Shown here in pieces: positions 28,156-37,790 of a stretch of DNA of 64,000 bases. A program made the position numbers and the translations under genes. Within the stretch, counting starts at the first letter, position 1, and each line of letters begins with the position of its first letter. The stretch comes from Achromobacter sp. Marseille-Q4962 (GTDB lineage Bacteria > Pseudomonadota > Gammaproteobacteria > Burkholderiales > Burkholderiaceae_B): NCBI RefSeq assembly GCF_943737005.1, contig NZ_CALSFU010000012.1, positions 119,284 to 183,283 of the forward strand, read 5' to 3'. Below the pieces are notes generated by a model, which searched no databases, was not told where the DNA came from, and was given only the letters and a program-made list of their open reading frames with translations.

Positions 28156-29784
28156 ATGAAGACCTTCGACTGGGCCAATCCCTATCCCTCCGTGCGCATC
28201 CCGCTGTTTGCCCGCAACGTGGTGTCCACTTCGCATCCGCTGGCCGCGCAGGCCGGCCTGCGCATGCTGCTCAAGGGCGGCAACGCCGTCGACGCCGCCA
28301 TCGCGGCGGCGGCCACCATCGTGCTGGTGGAGCCGGTTTCCTGCGGCCTGGGCGGCGACTGCTTCGCCATCGTCTGGGACGGCAAGCAGCTGCATGGCCT
28401 GAATTCCTCGGGCGTGGCGCCGGCGGCCTGGAATGTGGAGTATTTCAAGCGCAAGTACGGCACCGGCCCCAACGGCCTGGCGATCCAGCCCAAGCGCGGC
28501 TGGGACGCGGTAACGGTGCCCGGCGTGGTGGCCGGCTGGGCCGCGCTGCACGAGAAGCTGGGCAAGCTGCCGTTCGAGCAGTTGTTCGAGCCCGCCATCG
28601 AAATCGCCGAGCGCGGCTACGCCGTGCCTCCGGTCGTGGCGCACAAGTGGGCCGCCGCCGCCAGCGAGTTGAGCGAACAGCCGGGCTATGCCCAGGCGTT
28701 CATGCCGCAAGGCCGCGCGCCCAAGGTGGGCGAGCATTTCCGTTTCCCCGACGCCGCCTACACGCTGCGCCGCATCGCCGCCAGCAAGGGCCGCGACTTC
28801 TACGAAGGCGAGCTGGCCGAGCGCATTGCCGCCTTCAGCAAGGAGTGCGGCGGCGCGATGACGCTGGACGACCTGCGCAACTACCGTCCGGATTGGGTCA
28901 AGCCCATTTCCAAGTCGTACCGCGGCTACGAGCTGCACGAGATCCCGCCCAATGGCCAGGGCATCGCGGCGCTGATGGCGCTGGGCATCCTGGAGCATTT
29001 CGACATGGCCGGCATGCCGGTGGACTCCGTGCAGTCGCAGCACGTGCAGATCGAGGCCATGAAACTGGCCTTCGCCGACCTGTACCGCTATGTGGCGGAC
29101 CCGCGCGCCATGGCGGTCACGCCCGAGCAGATGCTCTCCGACGCCTACCTGGCGAGCCGCGCCAAGCTGATCCGCCTGGACCGCGCCACGCATTTCGAGG
29201 CGGGGCGCCCGCATGCCGGCGGCACCATCTATCTCACCGCCGCCGACGAAAGCGGCATGATGATCTCGTTCATCCAGTCCAACTACATGGGCTTCGGCTC
29301 GGGCGTGGTGGTGCCGGGCACGGGCATCAGCCTGCAGAACCGCGGCGTGGGCTTTTCGATGGATCCCAAGTCGGCCAACGTGGTCGAAGGCGGCAAGCGG
29401 CCGTTCCACACCATTATCCCGGGGTTCCTCACGCGCGGCGGCAAGCCGGTCATGAGTTTCGGCGTCATGGGCGGCGACATGCAGCCCCAGGGCCACCTGC
29501 AGACCGTGGTGCGCATGCTCGACTACCACCAGCAGCCCCAGGCCGCGTGCTGCGCCCCGCGCTGGAAGGTCAACCGCGACTTCACGCTCGATATCGAAAC
29601 CTCGATGCCGGCCGGCACCGTTGCCGGCCTGCGGCAATTGGGGCATGCTTTGAAGTCGGTCGACGATCCGTACATGGATTTCGGCGCCGGCCAGTTCATC
29701 TGGCGCATGTCCGAAAGCGACAACGAACTGGGCTATGTGGCCGCCAGCGACAGCCGCCGCGACGGCCAGGCCGTCGGCTTCTGA
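28156..29784 (+). CDS. Gamma-glutamyltransferase-family Ntn hydrolase (YwrD/HpxW-like), no signal peptide
   Basis: This 542-residue protein has the gamma-glutamyltranspeptidase fold, a proenzyme expected to cut itself before the nucleophile Thr357 in HAGGTIYLT. It differs from classical GGT. There is no signal peptide. The Arg that binds the gamma-glutamyl carboxylate is replaced (SSGVAPA at 84-90), the MDDF segment reads GVGF (397-400), and the SS pair reads HT (418-419). These features mark a subgroup with members such as YwrD and the oxamate hydrolase HpxW. It probably hydrolyses an imported amide or peptide in the cytoplasm. ATG 28156 is preferred over 28138. It is first in an operon with a peptide-type ABC importer. 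Confidence 0.82.
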   Translation: MKTFDWANPYPSVRIPLFARNVVSTSHPLAAQAGLRMLLKGGNAVDAAIAAAATIVLVEPVSCGLGGDCFAIVWDGKQLHGLNSSGVAPAAWNVEYFKRKYGTGPNGLAIQPKRGWDAVTVPGVVAGWAALHEKLGKLPFEQLFEPAIEIAERGYAVPPVVAHKWAAAASELSEQPGYAQAFMPQGRAPKVGEHFRFPDAAYTLRRIAASKGRDFYEGELAERIAAFSKECGGAMTLDDLRNYRPDWVKPISKSYRGYELHEIPPNGQGIAALMALGILEHFDMAGMPVDSVQSQHVQIEAMKLAFADLYRYVADPRAMAVTPEQMLSDAYLASRAKLIRLDRATHFEAGRPHAGGTIYLTAADESGMMISFIQSNYMGFGSGVVVPGTGISLQNRGVGFSMDPKSANVVEGGKRPFHTIIPGFLTRGGKPVMSFGVMGGDMQPQGHLQTVVRMLDYHQQPQAACCAPRWKVNRDFTLDIETSMPAGTVAGLRQLGHALKSVDDPYMDFGAGQFIWRMSESDNELGYVAASDSRRDGQAVGF

Positions 29785-29845
29785 TCATTCTCCGCGGTCC
29801 GCTTCGGCGGGCCGCGGTCCGTGCACCACAAGGGGAAACTCCATA

Positions 29846-31357
29846 ATGAAACGCCTGACCCTCACCTTCGGCGGCGCGCTGCTGGCGCTGGCCGCGGGCG
29901 CGGCCTGCGCCCAGAATTTCCGCATCGGCCTGCAGGAAGACCCGGACATCCTGGACCCGCATCGCGCCCGCACCTATGTGGGCCGCATCGTTTTCACGTC
30001 GCTGTGCGACAAGCTCGTCGACATCGATCCCAAGCTGCATTTCGTGCCGCAACTGGCCACCTCGTGGACGTTCAGCCCCGACAACAAGGTGCTGACCTTC
30101 AAGCTGCGCACCGACGCGCTGTTTCACGACGGCAGCAAGTTCGACGCGGCCGCCGCCAAGGCCAACCTGGAGCGCGCCATGACGCTGCCCGACAGCCTGC
30201 GCAAGGGTGAGCTGCGCTCGATCGAGAAGGTGGAAGCGCCCGATCCCCAGACGCTGGTGCTGACGCTCAAGCAGCCCGACGCCACGCTGCTGGCGCAGCT
30301 TTCCGACCGCGCCGGCATGATGCTCTCGCCCAAGACCTTCACCGACGACGTGGCCGCCGTGGGACGCAAGCCCGTCTGCTCGGGCCCCTACAAGTTCGTC
30401 GAGCGCGTGCAGAACGACCGCATCGTGCTCGAGAAGTTCGACAAGTACTACGACGCCAAGGACTACGCCTTCCAGCGCGTGACTTTCCTGCCCATTCCGG
30501 ACACCACCGTGCGCCTGTCCAACCTGCGCGCGGGCGACCTGGACATGCTGGAGCGGCTCAACCCCTCCGACGCCGCGCAGGTCAAGGGCGATTCCAGCCT
30601 GCAGTTCGCGCCGGTGGCGGGGCTGGGCTTTCAGCAGTTCATGTTCAACATCGCCAACGGCAAGCGCGCCGAAGACAATCCGTTCAAGGACAAGCGCGTG
30701 CGCCAGGCGTTCCAGTACGCCATCGACCGCGACGCCATCAACGAGGTGATCGGCGGCGGCATCTTCCAGCCCGCCCAGCAGCCGTTCCCGCCGGCCAGCC
30801 CCTACCACAGCGACAAGTTCCCGGTCACCAAGCGCGACGTGGCCAAGGCGCGCGCGCTGCTCAAGCAGGCCGGCTTGGAGCGCGTGAAGGCCGAGCTCAT
30901 GTTCGGCAACAACACCACCACCTCGTCGGTGGCCGAAATGGTGCAGGCCATGGCGTCCGAGGCAGGCTTCGACCTGTCGTTGCGGCCCACGGAATACGCC
31001 GCCCTGCAGAAGGAATCGGCCGGCGGCAACTTCCAGGCGGTCATGCTGGGCTGGTCGGGCCGGGTCGATCCGGACGGCAACATCCATGCCTTCGTGACCT
31101 GCAAGGGCGCTTTGAACGACGCCCACTACTGCAACCCCGAAGTGGACAAGCTGCTCAACGAGGCGCGCACCGTCACCGACGAGGCCAGGCGCCGCGCCAT
31201 CTACGACCAGGCCCAGGCCATCATCCAGGACGAGCTGCCGGGCGTCTACACGTATTACCAGCCGTGGCCGTTCGCGCTGTCGCGCAAGGTCAAGGGCTTC
31301 ACGCCCTATCCCGACGGCATGATCCGGCTCAAGGGCGTCAGCCTGGCCCAGAAGTGA
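29846..31357 (+). CDS. Peptide-type ABC transporter substrate-binding protein
   Basis: This is a 503-residue periplasmic binding protein of the family-5 (DppA/OppA/GsiB) type. A signal peptide ends near AACAQN (about residues 1-22). The mature start, FRIGLQEDPDILDPHRA, and the segment RVRQAFQYAIDRDAINEV are family hallmarks. ATG 29846 is preceded by AGGGGAA. It follows the hydrolase by 61 bp, and its partners are the two permeases and the fused ATPase downstream. Two hairpins after its stop may raise its expression over the permeases. Confidence 0.92.
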   Translation: MKRLTLTFGGALLALAAGAACAQNFRIGLQEDPDILDPHRARTYVGRIVFTSLCDKLVDIDPKLHFVPQLATSWTFSPDNKVLTFKLRTDALFHDGSKFDAAAAKANLERAMTLPDSLRKGELRSIEKVEAPDPQTLVLTLKQPDATLLAQLSDRAGMMLSPKTFTDDVAAVGRKPVCSGPYKFVERVQNDRIVLEKFDKYYDAKDYAFQRVTFLPIPDTTVRLSNLRAGDLDMLERLNPSDAAQVKGDSSLQFAPVAGLGFQQFMFNIANGKRAEDNPFKDKRVRQAFQYAIDRDAINEVIGGGIFQPAQQPFPPASPYHSDKFPVTKRDVAKARALLKQAGLERVKAELMFGNNTTTSSVAEMVQAMASEAGFDLSLRPTEYAALQKESAGGNFQAVMLGWSGRVDPDGNIHAFVTCKGALNDAHYCNPEVDKLLNEARTVTDEARRRAIYDQAQAIIQDELPGVYTYYQPWPFALSRKVKGFTPYPDGMIRLKGVSLAQK

Positions 31358-31359
31358 GG

Positions 31360-31422
31360 CGGGGGCCCGCCAGGGCCCCCGTTCCCGGCGGCAGGCGCGG
31401 CGCATCCGGCGCCGGCCTGCCG
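31360..31422 (+). other. Tandem intercistronic hairpins after the binding-protein gene
   Basis: The first hairpin pairs 31360-31368 with 31373-31381 (CGGGGGCCC stem, 4-base loop). The second pairs CGGCAGGC at 31389-31396 with GCCTGCCG at 31415-31422. Both fit in the 88-bp gap before the permease gene. Such structures often protect binding-protein mRNA or partly terminate transcription. Confidence 0.55.
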
Positions 31423-31445
31423 CGCTTGTTTGACGGTTGTTCCCC

Positions 31446-32390
31446 ATGCTTAAACTCATCCTGCGCCGCGTGATCGTCGCGATACCGACACTGATACTGG
31501 TGTCGATGATCGTCTTCATGCTGCAGAAGATCCTGCCGGGCGACCCGGTGCTGACCCTGGCCGGCGAAGAGCGCGACCCGGCCGTGCTGGACTACCTGCG
31601 CGAGAAATACCGCCTGAACGATCCGCTGCCGGTGCAATATGCGGCCTGGGCGGGCCAGGTCCTGCAGGGCGACCTGGGCAAGTCCCTGCGCACCGACGTG
31701 CCCGTCACCACGCTCATCGGCCAGAAGCTGCCCGTCACCTTGCAACTGGCCGCCATGGCCATGTTCTTCGCGCTGCTGGTGGGCATACCCATGGGCATCA
31801 TCGCCGCCGTGCGCAAAGGCAAGCCCATCGAGATGGGGGCCAACATCGCGGCCCTGTCGGGCATGTCGATTCCCAATTTCTGGCTGGGCATCATTCTCAT
31901 CATGGTGGTGTCGGTGCAATGGAAGCTGCTGCCGGCCTCGGGCTACGTGTCGCCCGCCGAGGACTTCTGGCTGTCCATCAAGACCATGCTGATGCCTTCG
32001 CTGGTGCTGTCCACCGCCATTGCCGCCTATCTCATGCGCCACACCCGTTCGGCCATGCTGGAGGCGCTGTCGGCCGACTACGTGCGCACGGCGCGCGCCA
32101 AGGGCGTGTCGCCGCGCCGGGTGGTGTTGCGCCATGCGCTGCGCAACGCGCTGATGCCCATCGTGACGCTGGTCACGCTGCTCTTCGGCGAACTGCTGGC
32201 CGGGGCCGTGCTCACGGAACAGGTCTTCACGATTCCCGGCTTCGGCAAGCTGGTGGTGGACGCGGTGTTCACCCGCGACTACGCCGTGGTGCAGGGCGTG
32301 GTGCTCTGCGTGGCGGTGGGCTTCATCCTGATGAACCTGCTGGCCGACATTCTCTACATCCTGGTCAATCCCCGCCTGAGGCATTCATGA
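31446..32390 (+). CDS. Peptide-type ABC transporter permease (DppB/GsiC-like)
   Basis: This is a 314-residue inner-membrane permease with about six membrane helices. The N-terminal segment RRVIVAIPTLILVSMIVF and the EAA-type ATPase-docking loop (YVRTARAKGVSPRRVVLRHA) are typical of DppB/OppB/GsiC. ATG 31446 was chosen over an in-frame TTG nine bases upstream. Its stop overlaps the next permease start in ATGA. Confidence 0.93.
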   Translation: MLKLILRRVIVAIPTLILVSMIVFMLQKILPGDPVLTLAGEERDPAVLDYLREKYRLNDPLPVQYAAWAGQVLQGDLGKSLRTDVPVTTLIGQKLPVTLQLAAMAMFFALLVGIPMGIIAAVRKGKPIEMGANIAALSGMSIPNFWLGIILIMVVSVQWKLLPASGYVSPAEDFWLSIKTMLMPSLVLSTAIAAYLMRHTRSAMLEALSADYVRTARAKGVSPRRVVLRHALRNALMPIVTLVTLLFGELLAGAVLTEQVFTIPGFGKLVVDAVFTRDYAVVQGVVLCVAVGFILMNLLADILYILVNPRLRHS

Positions 32391-33265
32391 GCGTCATTTC
32401 TCCGACGGCGCAGGCCGTCACGCCGCCCGGGAGCCGCAGCCGCGCCTGGGGCAAATTCAAGCGCAATCGCGTGGCCATGCTGGGCCTGGCGATCGTGCTG
32501 TTCTTCGTCGTCATCGCCCTGCTGGCGCCCTGGGTGGCCAACCACGATCCGTTCCAGACCAGCTTCACCACCATCCGCAAGGCGCCCTCGGCCTCCTACT
32601 GGCTGGGCACCGACGAACTGGGCCGCGACATCTTCAGCCGCATGGTCTACGGGGCGCGCGCCTCGCTCATGGCGGGCCTGGTGTCGGTGCTGATCGCGCT
32701 CGTCGCGGGCGTGCCGTTCGGCCTGGCGGCCGGCTACTTCGGCGGCTGGACCGACAGCATCATCTCGCGCGCGACGGAGGCGCTGCTGGCGATTCCGTTC
32801 CTCATCCTGGCCATCGCGCTGGCGGCCTTCCTGGGGCCCAGCCTCACCAACGCCATGATCGCCATCGGCGTGTCGGCCGCGCCCAAGTTCATCCGGCTCA
32901 CGCGCGGGCAGGTGCTGGCCGTCAAGAGCGAAGACTACGTGCAGAGCGCGCGCGCCCTGGGGGCCTCCGACCTGCGCATCATCGCGCGGCACGTGTTCCC
33001 CAACGTGATGCCGCCGCTCATCGTGCAGGCCACCATCACCATCGCCACGGCCATCATCGCCGAGGCCAGCCTCTCGTTCCTGGGCCTGGGCCTGCAGCCG
33101 CCCAACCCGTCCTGGGGCTCGATGCTGAACACGGCCAAGAACTTCATGACCCAGGCGCCCTGGATGTCCCTCTTTCCCGGCTCGGCCATCTTCCTGGTGG
33201 TGCTGGGCTTCAATCTGCTGGGCGACGGCCTGCGCGACGCGCTCGATCCGCGACAAGACAAGTAA
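32387..33265 (+). CDS. Peptide-type ABC transporter permease (DppC/GsiD-like)
   Basis: This is a 292-residue second permease with the DppC-type N-terminal cytoplasmic segment, the motif [19 protein letters not shown] [19 protein letters not shown], and the EAA loop ([20 protein letters not shown]). It forms the membrane channel with the preceding permease. The start at 32387 overlaps the upstream stop by four bases, so translation is probably coupled. Confidence 0.93.
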   Translation: MSVISPTAQAVTPPGSRSRAWGKFKRNRVAMLGLAIVLFFVVIALLAPWVANHDPFQTSFTTIRKAPSASYWLGTDELGRDIFSRMVYGARASLMAGLVSVLIALVAGVPFGLAAGYFGGWTDSIISRATEALLAIPFLILAIALAAFLGPSLTNAMIAIGVSAAPKFIRLTRGQVLAVKSEDYVQSARALGASDLRIIARHVFPNVMPPLIVQATITIATAIIAEASLSFLGLGLQPPNPSWGSMLNTAKNFMTQAPWMSLFPGSAIFLVVLGFNLLGDGLRDALDPRQDK

Positions 33266-33272
33266 CCTCGAC

Positions 33273-35141
<1,869 letters not shown>

Positions 35142-35155
35142 AGGGCGCGCTTCCC

Positions 35156-35202
35156 CGCCGCCGGCGCGCGTCTTTCGGGGCGTCGCCGGCGGCGTTTCCG
35201 TC
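35156..35202 (+). terminator. Terminator-like hairpin after the ABC transporter operon
   Basis: CGCCGCCGGCG (35156-35166) pairs with CGCCGGCGGCG (35184-35194) and is followed by TTTCCGTCTTT. The 17-base loop is long, so the call is moderate. Confidence 0.55.
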
Positions 35203-35249
35203 TTTGCGGCTGTCCTGGGCAGACGCCTCCGCCAGGAAGCGCCGCCAGC

Positions 35250-35268
35250 CTGTTTGTGGAACAAACAG
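35250..35268. promoter_or_regulatory. Dyad operator upstream of the Bug receptor gene
   Basis: CTGTTTGTGGAACAAACAG is an 8-bp inverted repeat with a 3-bp centre, located 82 bp before the receptor start. The core TTTGT-N3-ACAAA resembles operators of GntR/FadR-type repressors. A second, looser repeat (GTAAAC at 35275, GTTTAC near 35310) follows. No regulator gene is adjacent. Confidence 0.5.
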
Positions 35269-35350
35269 TTCAGGGTAAACATTAATGGATCATGTGTTTC
35301 ATGGGCGTTTACGATGCAGCACGCAGACGTAGAACCGCCCAGGGGAATCC

Positions 35351-36331
35351 ATGCCATACCGACTGAAACACGCAGTTGCCGCCCTGTGCGCCGCCGCGGC
35401 CGCGCTGCTCGCGCCGGCCAGCCACGGCCAGGATTTTCCTTCCAGGCCGCTGCGGCTCGTCGTGCCCTCCGCGCCGGGCGGGTCGCCCGACACGGTCATG
35501 CGCCTCCTGGCGCAGGAAGCCGCCAGGCGCCTGGGCCAGCCTGTGGTCGTCGAGAACAAGCCGGGCTCTTCCGGCATCGCGGGCATCCTGGAGGTATACC
35601 GCGCCGCCCCTGACGGCTATACGCTGGGCTACGCCAACAACGTCACGCTGGCCATCAACCGCAGCACCTTCGCCAAGCTGCCCTACGACCCGCGCGAACT
35701 CAAGCCGGTCGTTTTCGTGCTCAAGGTGGCCAATATCCTGGCGGTCAATCCGGAAATGCCGGTGCGCAGCCTCGCCGAGTTCGTGGACTACGCGCGCAGG
35801 CATCCGGACGAGGTCACCTACGCCTCGCCGGGGCAGGGCACTTCCGGCCACCTGACGGGCGAGCTGCTGGCTCAGTCGTCGGGGCTGAAAATGGTGCACG
35901 TGCCTTACCGGGGCAGCCCCGCCGCCACCACGGATGTCATCGGCGGCCAGGTCGACGCCATTTTCGACAACACGATCAGCATCACGCCCCACATCCGGTC
36001 CGGCAAGCTGCGCCCGCTGGCCATCACCAGCCTGCGGCGTTCGCCGCAGTTTCCGGACCTGCCCACGGTGGCCGAAAGCGCGCTGCCCGGCTTCGAGGGC
36101 GTGGCCTGGGGCGGCATCGTGGCGCCGCCCGGCACGCCGGACGCGCTCATCGACAGGCTCAATCGCTGCTTCAACGAGGCGCTGGCGGACCCCGCCGTGC
36201 GGTCGCGGCTCATGGCCATCGGCAACGACGAGATCGTGGGCGGCCCGCCGCAGGCGCTTTTCGACTATGCGGAACGGGAAACCGCCAAATGGGCCGGGGT
36301 GGTGCGGGCCGCCCGGCTGCCGGTGCAATAG
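35351..36331 (+). CDS. Bug-family (TctC-like) periplasmic substrate-binding receptor
   Basis: This is a 326-residue solute receptor. A signal peptide ends near ASHGQ (about residue 27). The mature start DFPSRPLRLVVPSAPGGSPDTVMR and the motif PYRGSPAATTDVIGGQVDAIFD are typical of the Bug family, which is greatly expanded in Bordetella and relatives. These proteins feed tripartite tricarboxylate-type transporters or act in sensing. No TctA/TctB membrane genes are nearby, as is usual for orphan Bug proteins. The ligand, probably a carboxylate, is unknown. Confidence 0.93.
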   Translation: MPYRLKHAVAALCAAAAALLAPASHGQDFPSRPLRLVVPSAPGGSPDTVMRLLAQEAARRLGQPVVVENKPGSSGIAGILEVYRAAPDGYTLGYANNVTLAINRSTFAKLPYDPRELKPVVFVLKVANILAVNPEMPVRSLAEFVDYARRHPDEVTYASPGQGTSGHLTGELLAQSSGLKMVHVPYRGSPAATTDVIGGQVDAIFDNTISITPHIRSGKLRPLAITSLRRSPQFPDLPTVAESALPGFEGVAWGGIVAPPGTPDALIDRLNRCFNEALADPAVRSRLMAIGNDEIVGGPPQALFDYAERETAKWAGVVRAARLPVQ

Positions 36332-36360
36332 GCAACAGGGCGGCCGGACGGGGGCGCGAT

Positions 36361-37020
36361 TCAGCGCCGTTCCAGGGCCAGCCGCAGGCCGAAGGCGATG
36401 AACACGCCGCCGGTCAGCCGGTCCAGCGCGCGCATGACCGCCGGACGGGACAGCCAGCGCGCGAGCGGGCGGGTCGCGGCCACCAGCACGGCGAACCATG
36501 CCACGCCCAGGGCGGCATGGACCGCGGCCAGCAGCAGGCTGAACGACAGCACGTCGGCGCCGGCGGGAATGAACTGGGGCAGGAAGGTCACGTAGAAAAT
36601 GCCCACCTTGGGATTGAGGGCGTTCGTCAGGCAGCCGCGCAGAAACCAGCCGGACGCGCCCGCGCGCTCCGCGCGCGCGGCCGGCACCGGCACGGGGCCG
36701 GCCGCGGCGGCGGGGCCCGCGCTCCGGCCGGGCAGGGTGCGCCACAGCAGGCGCGCGCCCAGGTAAAAGAGGTAGACCGCCGCGCACAGGCGCAGGACGT
36801 CGTAGGCGCTGCGCGACACCGCCAGCAGCGATCCCAGGCCCAGCGCCGCGATCACGCCCCAGAGCAGGCAGCCCGTGCAGATTCCGAGGCCCGCCATCAG
36901 GGCGCGGCGGCCGCCTTCGATGGCGGCGGTGCGCAAGACCAGGGCGGTGTCCAGGCCGGGCGTCACGGTCAGGACGGCGGCGGCGAGCGCAAAGGCGAGC
37001 AGGGCGGCGGTAGCGGTCAT
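36361..37020 (-). CDS. LysE/RhtB-family amino acid exporter
   Basis: This is a 219-residue inner-membrane protein with about six helices. The N-terminal TPGLDTALVLRTA and the GxxxxG-rich second helix (MAGLGICTGCLLWGV) are typical of the LysE/RhtB family, which exports amino acids such as lysine, homoserine or threonine. The segment LRGCLTNALNPKVGIFYVTFLPQF is the conserved middle motif. It is convergent with the Bug receptor gene, and the substrate is not known. Confidence 0.9.
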   Translation of the reverse strand: MTATAALLAFALAAAVLTVTPGLDTALVLRTAAIEGGRRALMAGLGICTGCLLWGVIAALGLGSLLAVSRSAYDVLRLCAAVYLFYLGARLLWRTLPGRSAGPAAAAGPVPVPAARAERAGASGWFLRGCLTNALNPKVGIFYVTFLPQFIPAGADVLSFSLLLAAVHAALGVAWFAVLVAATRPLARWLSRPAVMRALDRLTGGVFIAFGLRLALERR

Positions 37021-37113
37021 GGCGGGCAGCGCGTCGGGGCGGTGGCGCCAGTGTAGCGCCGGCCGGGGGCGGTATCATTGCCGCCTTCCCATATTTTTCC
37101 GCCGGATTCGCCC

Positions 37114-37650
37114 ATGGCCCTGCGCGCCACCATTTACAAGGCCGACCTCAACGTCGCCGACACCGACCGCCACTATTACGGCAGCCATGCCCTGACCGTG
37201 GCCCGCCATCCCTCGGAAACGGACGAGCGCATGATGGTGCGGCTGGCCGCCTACGCGCTCCACGCCAGCGCAGACCTGGCCTTCACCAAGGGCCTGAGCG
37301 AAACCGACGAGCCCGACCTCTGGGAAAAAGACCTCACCGGGGCCGTGCGCCGCTGGATCGAGGTGGGACAGCCCGAGGAGCGCCGCATCCTGCGCGCCTG
37401 CGGCAAGGCCGAGGAAGTCATCATCTACTGCTACGGCGGCTCGGCCAGCCGGATCTGGTGGGACGGCGTGCGCAACAAGGTGGAGCGCGCGCGCAACCTG
37501 CGGGTGGTCAACCTGCCCTCGGAACAGACCCGCGCGCTGGCGGCGCTGGCCGAACGCACCATGCGGCTCAACGCCAATGTGGCCGACGGCGTGCTGTACC
37601 TGTCCGCCGACAAGGGCGAGGTCACGCTGGAACCGCAAGCCTGGCGTTAG
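37114..37650 (+). CDS. yaeQ: YaeQ family protein
   Basis: This is a 178-residue cytoplasmic protein matching YaeQ from the first residues (MALRATIYKADLNVADTDRH) through the conserved KGLSETDEPDLW and YCYGGSASRIWW. YaeQ has a PD-(D/E)XK nuclease-like fold, and its biological role is unclear. The start at 37114 was chosen over an in-frame ATG at 37078 because the family begins with MAL. Confidence 0.92.
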   Translation: MALRATIYKADLNVADTDRHYYGSHALTVARHPSETDERMMVRLAAYALHASADLAFTKGLSETDEPDLWEKDLTGAVRRWIEVGQPEERRILRACGKAEEVIIYCYGGSASRIWWDGVRNKVERARNLRVVNLPSEQTRALAALAERTMRLNANVADGVLYLSADKGEVTLEPQAWR

Positions 37651-37721
37651 GGCGTGTCGGCGCGCCGCAGGCATGCCGGCTTTCGCTCCTCAATTAATTA
37701 ATGCCGAAACGCGCCGCAACG

Positions 37722-37734
37722 TGACAAAATGTCA
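37722..37734. promoter_or_regulatory. TGACA-AAA-TGTCA dyad upstream of the diguanylate cyclase gene
   Basis: A perfect inverted repeat TGACAAAATGTCA lies about 60 bp before the diguanylate cyclase start and just after an AT-rich patch (ATTAATTAAT). It could be a regulator binding site. No candidate regulator is adjacent. Confidence 0.35.
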
Positions 37735-37790
37735 GCGCGTCCGGCTTGACTCGGGGCGCGACCGGAGCCCATTTGCCATCACGACGGGAC

